NCBI GenBank assembly: GCA_963767715.1
Contig: CAVYFA010000008.1
Span: 248,001 to 312,000 of the forward strand
DNA from: CAVSXS01 sp963767715
Lineage (GTDB): Bacteria > Chloroflexota > Ktedonobacteria > Ktedonobacterales > Ktedonobacteraceae
Direction: 5' to 3'
Length of the DNA stretch: 64,000 nucleotides
Shown here: in pieces, positions 57,446 through 64,000 of the stretch
How positions within the stretch are numbered: the stretch's first letter is position 1
How the letters are laid out: every line of letters starts with the position of its first letter
Notes under the pieces: model-generated
The model's input: only the letters and a program-made list of their open reading frames with translations
Database searches by the model: none
What the model was told of the DNA's origin: nothing
Translations under genes and position numbers: made by a program

Positions 57446-58591
57446 TCAAAGTCCAAGGGTGCGGGCGATAATCATGCGCTGGATCTCGGAAGTGCCGGAA
57501 TAAATCGTCCCGGCTAGAGAATCGCGCAGATCGCGCTCGATCTCGGCTTCTGTCATGTACCCGTATGCGCCGTGAATCTGAATAGCATCCAGGCTCGACT
57601 GTATCCAGGCCTCGCTCGTAAATACCTTCGCGAGCGCTGCCTCGGCCAGTCCTGCTTTGCCCTCTTGCTTGAGCCAGGCGACTTTGTATATTAAAAGCCG
57701 GGCGGCCTCGAGCCGCAGATACATATCGGCAATCTTGTTGGAAATACTCTGGAACTTCCCGATTGCTTGTCCAAACTGCTTTCGTGTCTTTGCGTACTGA
57801 ATACACGTTTCCAACTGGCGCTGCATCGCGCCGACAGCGCTCGCAAGAATGCAACTCCTCTCCCACTCCATCGAGGAGTTGAAGATGGCCATACCAGCAC
57901 CCTCCTTACCCAGCCGATTCTCGACCGGCACTTCGCAGTCGGTAAGGATAACCTCACCCATTGGCGAGGTGCGCAGGCCCATTTTATCGAGGCTGCGGCT
58001 CACTTCAAAGCCTGGCGTGCCCTTCTCTACAAGAAATGCGCAGGTACCTGCAAAACCATGACCGGGATTAAGTGAGGCAAAAACGATAACCACATCGGCG
58101 ATCGGAGCATTAGTAATATAGAGCTTGGAGCCGTTGAGAATATAGCGATCACCCCGCCGCTCGACTCGTGTCTTCATACTGAAGGCGTCCGATCCCGAGT
58201 CCGCCTCGGTCATAGCATGGACGCCGATAATGTCCCCTGAAACCAGGCCAGGCAGGTAGGCACGCTGCTGGGCGAGTGTGCCAAACTTCAATAGAGGCAG
58301 CTCGATGCTCCACATTTGCGCGTTGAGCGAGAAGATGAGGCCATTGTCGCGGCAGGCATAGCCCAATCCCTCCATGACAAGCACGGTCGTCAGAATATCG
58401 GCCCCGCTGCCTCCGAATTCTTCAGGTATGGGCAGACCCTGAATTCCAAAACGGGCACAGGCTCGCCAGGCATCACGAGAAAACTCGCCGGCCCGCTCGC
58501 GTTCGCGAAGGTTGCGATTCAACTCTTTACTGGCGAACTCGATGACTGAGGATTTCAGTGCAAGCTGATCTGCGCTGAATGAGAGATCCAT
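57446..58591 (-). CDS. pltE: Acyl-CoA dehydrogenase-like enzyme, PltE-like prolyl-carrier dehydrogenase
   Basis: 381 residues, intact. ACAD fold with FSADQLALKSSVIEFA, GLIFSLNAQMWSIELPLLKF, AMTEADSGSDAFSMKTR, LYITNAPIADVVIVFASL, FNSSMEWERSCILASAVGAM, YSGTSEIQRMIIARTL. The parts NAPIAD, SSMxWER and the short CIQYAKTRKQFG are those of PltE/RedW/Bmp3, which oxidise prolyl-S-carrier to pyrrolyl-2-carboxyl-S-carrier with four electrons. An ordinary acyl-CoA dehydrogenase is the alternative but less likely next to pltA and pltF. First gene behind promoter copy 5. Confidence 0.85.
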   Translation of the reverse strand: MDLSFSADQLALKSSVIEFASKELNRNLRERERAGEFSRDAWRACARFGIQGLPIPEEFGGSGADILTTVLVMEGLGYACRDNGLIFSLNAQMWSIELPLLKFGTLAQQRAYLPGLVSGDIIGVHAMTEADSGSDAFSMKTRVERRGDRYILNGSKLYITNAPIADVVIVFASLNPGHGFAGTCAFLVEKGTPGFEVSRSLDKMGLRTSPMGEVILTDCEVPVENRLGKEGAGMAIFNSSMEWERSCILASAVGAMQRQLETCIQYAKTRKQFGQAIGKFQSISNKIADMYLRLEAARLLIYKVAWLKQEGKAGLAEAALAKVFTSEAWIQSSLDAIQIHGAYGYMTEAEIERDLRDSLAGTIYSGTSEIQRMIIARTLGL

Positions 58592-58724
58592 ACTTCATCC
58601 CATCTACTCAATGAATTGTCCTGAAGAGGTGCAGCGCCCCGGCACCGGCATAGGCATCTCATGTTCTACCACGAGTGTGACCTATGGATCCCCTGGCTGC
58701 AAAAGGCCTGCGACTCACACAAAG

Positions 58725-58782
58725 AGTGTAGCATCGACAGGCAGTGTATCACAACCACAAAGCTCAGTACGTAATCTTCCCC
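58725..58782 (-). promoter_or_regulatory. Cluster promoter module, copy 5 (before the pltE-pltA-antiporter run)
   Basis: GATTACGTACTGAGCTTTG, then TGGTTGTG, 15 bases and ATGCTACACT in gene direction; 134 bases before the start at 58591. Divergent from the sulfotransferase promoter that follows on the other strand. Confidence 0.8.
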
Positions 58783-58817
58783 AAAGCGGCTCGCGCTCTG
58801 TTCGAATAGCTACCCGT

Positions 58818-58870
58818 TGAAAATCTGCGCACTTTTATGGTTGTTGGCCATAAAAGAGCAATGCTATAGT
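58818..58870 (+). promoter_or_regulatory. Diverged cluster promoter (before the sulfotransferase)
   Basis: CGCACTTTTATGGTTGTT, 15 bases, ATGCTATAGT on the plus strand. TTTxTGGTTGT followed 15 bases later by ATGCTA is the minus-strand module with small changes. About 145 bases before the gene. Together with copy 5 it makes a divergent promoter pair in the 423-base region 58592-59015. Confidence 0.65.
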
Positions 58871-59015
58871 TCCTGTAGTTTTCAGGCTGTGGGAAAGGCT
58901 TCCCTCGACTTGAAGAAAGGTGCCCAGTAAAGCAGCAGCCCGGCAGACCAAAGGATCACCCGATATGTGCTGGTAGCGGAGTTCACTGGCTATTTTGGAG
59001 GGAAGTTCTAAGTTT

Positions 59016-59943
59016 ATGATGCCTAACTTTTTCGTTGTCGGTGCAGCACGGGCTGGCACAACCTCAATCAATCGCTATCTCAGCGAGCACCCGGAGATCT
59101 TCATCCCTCAAGCGAAAGAAATGCATTTTTTTGCGGCTGAGCACTTTCCTTGCACCGGCCCAGGGGATGAAGGGATGAACAGGCTGGTGATCCGGGATGA
59201 AGCGGACTATACCAACCTCTTCGCCGGTGTGGCAGGGGAGAAGGCGATTGGCGAAACCTCGCCTTTCTACCTCTGCTTGCCAGGCACTGCAGAGCGGATC
59301 GCGCAGGCGGTTCCCGATGCGAAGATTATTATGATCCTGCGCGAGCCGGTGGAGCGGACATACAGCGCCTATATGCACCTGGTACGCGAGGGTCGGGAGA
59401 CCTTAAGCTATCGAAGAGGGTTTGAACCGGGAGGCTGAGCGCAAGCAACAAGGCTTTGAGCCGATGTGGTGGTACAAAGAACTGAGCCTGTATTATAGCC
59501 AGGTCAAGCGCTACCTGGAGGTGTTCGGAGAAAAGCAGGTCAAGGTGCTGTTATATGAGGAGTTGTTCTCCGATTTAGGGCAGGGATTGCGTGAAATCTT
59601 TGCCTTCCTCGGGGTGAGGGAAGATGTGGTCATCGATACCTCCGTGCGCTATAACCCCGCGGGAGTGGTGAAATCACGCAGACTCTATACTTTCCTGACC
59701 AGGTTCGTAAGAAACCCCAACGGCCTGGAGAAAAGGATCAAGTCTCTAATACCACGACAATTGCGCATGGTATGGGCTACTAAAGCTGTGAGTATGCTCG
59801 TACAACCGGTTCCTATGGATCCCCAGCTACAAACACAGCTCAGACCCTACTTCGTGGAAGATGTGGCGAAGTTGGAGGAGTTGCTCCACCGGAACCTGGA
59901 CTGCTGGCACTATCAGGAACCAAGTGTTGCGCACAAACAGTAA
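59016..59943 (+). CDS. PAPS-dependent sulfotransferase (one frameshift)
   Basis: About 305 residues if joined; ATG 59016 with GGAGGG before it. The 5'-phosphosulfate loop is VVGAARAGTTSINRYL, the 3'-phosphate site IMILREPVERTYSAYMHL, as in bacterial Stf0/heparan-type sulfotransferases. One extra base near 59415 separates EGRETLSY from EEGLNREAERKQQGFE; then EPMWWYKELSLYYSQVKRYL, LLYEELFSDLGQGL. Transfers sulfate from PAPS, made by the CysC and Sat of this cluster, to a hydroxyl or amine of the product. Confidence 0.87.
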
Positions 59944-60016
59944 AGCTCGTACCAGAGCCATGTTCGAGAAGATGGTCGGAGAAATCAAGCAGGGCTGTCG
60001 ATAGGGTGGTTGGACC

Positions 60017-60970
60017 TCATCCTGCCAGGTATTGCTTAAAGAAATCAATCATTATGGTTGAGATTTGGCTGGCCGAGGGAATGAGAGCCCCACCCATGGG
60101 GGCGAAGCCATGTCCTGAATTTTGCACCATTTGTAAGATAGCAGGCTGCCCCGCTTGCAGCAGTGCATTATAGAACCGCAATGAGTGAATGGGCGGCACA
60201 GTGCCGTCATGATCACCCTGAAGAATCAGAAAAGGGGGATCAGTATTGGGCGTATTGGCAATGTAATTAGGCGGACTTGCCAATTGAAAATCATTTGATT
60301 TAGAACCAAAAATTGTAGGGTCAGAGAGGGCAGGATCACCAATACCAGAGCCAATATACTCTGGACCAAACATATCGACCACGGCCTGCACAGCGCTTGA
60401 TTGGTCGGTATACTCTCCAACGTCCCAACCGGCACTCGGCCCGGCAAGCCCGGCAAGCGAGACCAGGTGGCCTCCCGCGCTTGAGCCCATCAGGCCGATA
60501 CGGTTTGGATCAATATGGTACTGGGCAGCATGAGCACGTAGATAGCGAATGGAGCATTTGACGTCCTCGATATTGTCCGGAAACTTGTATTGGGGAGCCA
60601 GGCGGTAATCGATGGAAGTCACCACAAACCCATCCGCCAGCAGCCCGAGCATCGCTGTAGGTACCTCGGGTGCCGGGCTAATCACGTTGATATTGGCTTT
60701 TGATCCTGACGTCCATCCGCCACCATGGACCATTTCAACCAGCGGCATGGACGCGTTGCTACTGGCGTCAGCAGGTGTATAGATATCCATGAGCTGGGGA
60801 ATATTGTCGGGTGAGCAATAGGTGACGGTTTGGAGCTTGTAGCCTTCTGCGACAGCCGGGCTGCTAGGTGGTGGAGGCTGAAAAAAAAGAAGTTTGCTAG
60901 CTATCGCAAGGATAATAACAGCTAGCACTAAAAGGCCGATAGCGGCTGGGCGATGAAGGGATGAGAACAT
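60017..60970 (-). CDS. Membrane-anchored alpha/beta hydrolase (BD-FAE/esterase)
   Basis: 317 residues from ATG 60970; the frame is open to 61069. N-terminal membrane anchor (LLVLAVIILAIASKLLFF), then EMVHGGGWTSGSKANI (oxyanion), DYRLAPQYKFPDNIEDVKCS, GLMGSSAGGHLVSLAGLAG (nucleophile), LQGDHDGTVPP (Asp), QNSGHGFAPMG (His). Esterase of the hormone-sensitive-lipase/BD-FAE branch, outside face likely. It stands behind cluster promoter copy 6, so it may cut an ester of the exported product; that is inference. Confidence 0.82.
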   Translation of the reverse strand: MFSSLHRPAAIGLLVLAVIILAIASKLLFFQPPPPSSPAVAEGYKLQTVTYCSPDNIPQLMDIYTPADASSNASMPLVEMVHGGGWTSGSKANINVISPAPEVPTAMLGLLADGFVVTSIDYRLAPQYKFPDNIEDVKCSIRYLRAHAAQYHIDPNRIGLMGSSAGGHLVSLAGLAGPSAGWDVGEYTDQSSAVQAVVDMFGPEYIGSGIGDPALSDPTIFGSKSNDFQLASPPNYIANTPNTDPPFLILQGDHDGTVPPIHSLRFYNALLQAGQPAILQMVQNSGHGFAPMGGALIPSASQISTIMIDFFKQYLAG

Positions 60971-61036
60971 GCTTCTTATTAGTCCATTCTTTAAAAGTAC
61001 ATTTATTACATAATTTCTCACAAGGCTTCTTGAAGG

Positions 61037-61093
61037 AGTGTAGCATCGATAGCAAGCCCTCACAACCACAAAGGTAGGTACGTGATTCTACGC
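61037..61093 (-). promoter_or_regulatory. Cluster promoter module, copy 6 (before the esterase)
   Basis: AATCACGTACCTACCTTTG, then TGGTTGTG, 14 bases and ATGCTACACT in gene direction, 67 bases before the start at 60970. Confidence 0.78.
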
Positions 61094-61211
61094 AAACGAG
61101 GTATACGCTGCTCTTAGAATTACTAGCCCTCTTTTTTTAGATGGCTGGTGCTTTGCGCAGCTTGTTTTGAAAGATTATAATTGAAAAAAGTCCTTTTTCG
61201 TAGTACGTTTT

Positions 61212-62462
61212 TTGCTTGAACAAATAACGGATTGGATGCAAGTGAAAAGGTTCCTTTCAACCCGGTGGCGAAGCTTATTACTCGTAATGCTTGTTTTTGC
61301 CCTGGTTATTGCCGCTTTCATAACCTTTTCACGGAAAGAAAATCCAACAATCGGGCAACCGGCAGGAACAGTACCTGCGGGAACTACGCTAGCAGGTACA
61401 ACGCCAGCAGGAACAACGGTAGTACCATCAGGTTCTTCAGGACTCGCGATACATGTTTCCGGCAATCAGCTTGTCAATGCGCAAGGAAAGCCGATCCGGT
61501 TAGTCGGTGTAAATGTCATTTCAGGCGATTGTGTGCCACGTCCTCATAGTCCTTTATCGATTCTACTGGTTGAGCCATCAGATACTGCGGCTGCCGCAGC
61601 AATAGCACAGTGGCACGCCAATGTGGTTCGTATAACGGTAAATGAGGACTGCTGGTTAGGCATCAATGGAGTCAATCCTGCCTATTCAGGGGCTGCCTAT
61701 CGGAATGGCATTGTAAGTTTTGTCAAGCTTCTGCATAGCTATGGCATCTATGTGATTATCAATTTACAAAGTAACGCGCCTGGGAACTACCTGGCAGACA
61801 ACGGACAGGTCATGGCGGACGCGGATCACGCACTTACTTATTGGCAATCAGTCGCCAGCATTTTTAAAAATGATCCGGCTGTTATTTTTGAGCCATATAA
61901 TGAGCCGCGCATTACCACCAGCAATGCTCAATCAACCAATCCCTGGCAATGCTGGCTAGACGGCTGTACTGTAAGAGTCTTGTTTGGGTTGAATAATCAA
62001 ATCTTGGCAACAAACACCACCTGGCAAGCTGCCGGTATGCAAAGTCTTGTCAATACGATCCGCTCGACCGGGGCAGCTAACCCAATACTCCTTAGCGGAT
62101 TGAATCTGGCAGAAAATTTAACAGAACTCTTGCGCTATCTTCCCTCAGATCCTCAACATCAACTGATTGCCAACTACCATAATTACCAGGGTCCACGAAA
62201 TACTCTGGCCTATTGGAATACTACCATCGCATCAGTTGCACAAAAAATGCCGGTAATCACCAGTGAATTCGGCGAAAAAGATTGCCAGACAACTTTTGTA
62301 AATCAGTATATGCAATGGGCAGATCAGCATAACATTTCCTATCTTTCCTGGGTCTGGACCAACTGGCAATGCAATGCCTATGGCCTGCTGGCTGATTGGA
62401 ACGGGACACCAAATGCCTATGGACAGACATTCTATACCCATTTTCGCCAGGTTAATCCCTGA
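61212..62462 (+). CDS. Glycoside hydrolase family 5 (cellulase-like), membrane-anchored
   Basis: 416 residues as read from TTG 61212; an ATG at 61236 is an equal choice and neither has a strong ribosome site. N-terminal anchor LLLVMLVFALVIAAFITF, then a short repeat linker (PAGTT/LAGTT units, residues about 53-70) and a GH5 barrel: LRGVN-type start as IRLVGVNVISGDC, NVVRITVNEDCW, VIFEPYNEPRITT with the acid/base Glu, IANYHNYQGPRNTLAYW, VITSEFGEKDC with the nucleophile Glu. GH5 enzymes cut beta-1,4-glucans or mannans outside the cell. TATAAT-like box near 61176. Confidence 0.85.
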   Translation: MLEQITDWMQVKRFLSTRWRSLLLVMLVFALVIAAFITFSRKENPTIGQPAGTVPAGTTLAGTTPAGTTVVPSGSSGLAIHVSGNQLVNAQGKPIRLVGVNVISGDCVPRPHSPLSILLVEPSDTAAAAAIAQWHANVVRITVNEDCWLGINGVNPAYSGAAYRNGIVSFVKLLHSYGIYVIINLQSNAPGNYLADNGQVMADADHALTYWQSVASIFKNDPAVIFEPYNEPRITTSNAQSTNPWQCWLDGCTVRVLFGLNNQILATNTTWQAAGMQSLVNTIRSTGAANPILLSGLNLAENLTELLRYLPSDPQHQLIANYHNYQGPRNTLAYWNTTIASVAQKMPVITSEFGEKDCQTTFVNQYMQWADQHNISYLSWVWTNWQCNAYGLLADWNGTPNAYGQTFYTHFRQVNP

Positions 62463-62561
62463 TCCATTACAGCTCCTCTCACGCCTGCATCTCACTAAGA
62501 GCATTGGTGCCTGCTTGCTGGAAGACAAACCACTCCTCGTGCTCTGACAGACACCACGCTG

Positions 62562-64000
62562 CTACGGGGTCACCAGGTCGAACTTGCTCCCCCAGGCATG
62601 GGTTGCTTTGGTAAACTCCCCGGTGATCCACACCGCATTGGGCGAGCCGCCTCTGGTATCGGGCCAGGCTGACTGATAGTCGCCCCACGGGGAGACGCCC
62701 GTATTGCCATAGTACCCCCTCCCATTGGCCAGAGCCGTGGTGCCCGTCAGGGTTTGATTGACGTACCAGACGCTGGGATAGATGCTGGGGCCGGAGGCAT
62801 TGTAGACGAAGAGCATATGCCCATTGGAAGTCATGATGGTCGAGGGGTAGAACAGCCAGTAGCCCGGGGTGCCGAAGGCGCCCTGCCTCGAGACGCTGGC
62901 CGAACTCGGATTGAGCACATACCACTCGACAATGCCGACCGGGCCATTGCCATCGCCCCAGTCATGAGCGCCCGGCGTGTCCACCGTCAGCAAGCCGTTA
63001 ACATAGCTGGCCTGCGTGATGCTGCAATCTCCCGTACCTATCAGGGCGGTAGAGTCCCTTCTGCCTGGCTTTTGTTGGCGGGCTGTAGCACTGCGTGGGC
63101 ACGCTGGTGTTGGTGAGCGTGCCGCCACTGGTGAGCGTCCAGAGCGTCAACTTGCACGCTCCTGTCGGGTAGGAGTTGACCAGGTACTCCACGCCTCCCG
63201 CGCTGGTATCCTGGCGGGCCGGGGTAATGGCTTGCGCAAGGGTGCCATCCGGGTTGGTCAACCCCGTCCAGTCGGTATAGTTTGCTGCCCGACAGCTTTC
63301 CAGGGCTGTGCGATCGGCAAAGAACAACTCATTGCTCACGACGTTGTTCGTGCCAGGAGCCAGCACATTGAAGCTGAAGTAAACGCCATCGCTATCCACC
63401 CCCAGCTTATCGAAGTCGTGGTCAGGCGGCGTGGGGAAGTTATAGTTGCAATAGGTGCCCATAGCATCGCTCTGCTGGGCGACCGAGAGCCAGATCTTTT
63501 TCGCACCCGTTTGCAGCGCGCTGAAGATGAAGCGTTCTCCGGTGTCGTCCCACATCGCCACCGGGTCATAGAAGATGCTATTGACGCCGAACCAGCTTCG
63601 ATAGCTACTCCTCATCAGCGGAGTTCCACTCCGACTAAAGATGGCCACTCCCGGATTAACCGTCTCGAGGTAGTTGTTAAGCCCGCCGGCACCGTTGGCG
63701 TCGGGTTTGCCTCCCTGCTGAAACAGCGCCGTTTTGGCCGAGGGATCGATGCTGCCAGGTGGCGGAACTTTCACCAGGGTTTGAGAGGTTAGCAGAGGGT
63801 GTGAGGCAAGAGCAGGTGTTGATGTACTCGCTTCAGAAGGTGGGAGGCTCATGTTAGCGAAATCGGTCTGAGTAACATATGACAGCGTGGCGGTATGGAT
63901 CATCAGTGGGAGCGCAACGCCATGCCCACTGGGCTGGAAGCCGCGCCCTGCCTGGGTGGTCGGTGGCGCGGTCCTCGTGGGCTGTGGCGTGGTCTTCGTA
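62562..64000 (-). CDS. Exported protein of unknown function, 5' end outside window (one frameshift)
   Basis: The minus-strand frame is open to the window edge through a Thr/Pro-rich stretch (TKTTPQPTRTAPPTTQ), so the start lies to the right. It reads SYRSWFGVNSIFYDPVAMWD, FSALQTGAKKIWLSVAQQSD, SFNVLAPGTNNVV, GGVEYLVNSYPTGAC, shifts frame near 63065, and goes on with LIGTGDCSITQASYVNGLL, SNGHMLFVYNASG and PDTRGGSPNAVWITGEFTKA. Such W/Y/N/G-rich propeller-like repeats occur in secreted proteins of Ktedonobacteria. Family not recognised; a five-bladed fold is possible. Confidence 0.6.

Noticed and set aside
47355..61093. The six promoter-like modules as transposon ends or MITEs
   Set aside because: They have no terminal inverted repeats or target duplications, are all in the same direction relative to the downstream gene, and carry fixed -35/-10 spacing, so a regulatory role fits better.
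61352..61440. PAGTT/LAGTT DNA repeats as a tandem-repeat locus
   Set aside because: They encode a short repeat linker between the anchor and the GH5 domain and stay in frame; no independent element.
1..64000. CRISPR arrays, tRNA or rRNA genes
   Set aside because: I saw no regularly spaced direct repeats with unique spacers, no cloverleaf-like 75-base segment and no rRNA core sequence.

Overview
The window looks like accessory chromosome from a large-genome soil bacterium of the Chloroflexota, most likely class Ktedonobacteria. This is inferred from content: a giant NB-ARC/NACHT-type WD40 protein, pentapeptide-TIR and caspase-like proteins, F420/deazaflavin enzymes, many lipoproteins and alpha/beta hydrolases, and ribosome binding sites of GGAGG type. 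No rRNA, tRNA or CRISPR array was seen. Many genes are interrupted by single-base shifts while the protein stays recognisable on both sides. I count about 20, several at short homopolymers, so part of this is probably sequence error and part true decay. I call genes with one such break CDS and those with two or more pseudogene, and give the whole span.

Layout. 1-24.4 kb is mostly metabolic: the tail of a WD40 protein; a striking deazaflavin-nitroreductase/ERG2-sigma-1 fusion; an epimerase; an acyl-CoA dehydrogenase; a thioesterase plus intradiol dioxygenase operon; a broken BNR-repeat exported protein; a lipase coupled to an MbtG-like lysine hydroxylase; DUF2252; a membrane molybdopterin oxidoreductase; then lgt, a small membrane protein, a tetraether-synthase-like radical SAM enzyme and a DUF318 permease; a PQQ-type lipoprotein; a broken threonine synthase; an HD hydrolase; DUF4126; and a broken ThDP enzyme.

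24.6-30.7 kb is a conflict/cell-death type island: a 2-TM protein resembling the TRADD-N-associated membrane family, two pentapeptide-TIR proteins facing tail to tail, two unknown proteins and a caspase-like protease behind a perfect hairpin followed by a T run. An IS630-family element (30749-32050) closes it. 32-44 kb holds an M20 peptidase, a flavin amine oxidase, an Mth938 protein, a D-aminoacylase, a recombination scar (broken MFS / TPR fragment / LLM oxidoreductase), an L,D-transpeptidase lipoprotein, a FAD oxidoreductase and a Ser/Thr kinase.

44.3-61.1 kb is the most interesting part: a biosynthetic cluster with close relatives of all the pyoluteorin pyrrole-forming and chlorinating enzymes (PltF-like proline adenylation enzyme, carrier proteins, PltE-like dehydrogenase, PltA-like halogenase), a Na+/H+-type antiporter, two duplicated carrier-protein/LpxL-like acyltransferase pairs plus a third acyltransferase, a glycosyltransferase, a heptose-bisphosphate phosphatase, the PAPS-forming enzymes Sat and CysC, and a sulfotransferase. 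Six near-identical ~57-bp promoter modules, plus two diverged copies on the other strand, sit before its transcription units and tie them into one regulon. The inferred product is a chlorinated pyrrole-carboxylate acyl ester or amide carrying a sulfate and perhaps a sugar. The window ends with an esterase, a GH5 cellulase-like enzyme and a partial exported protein.
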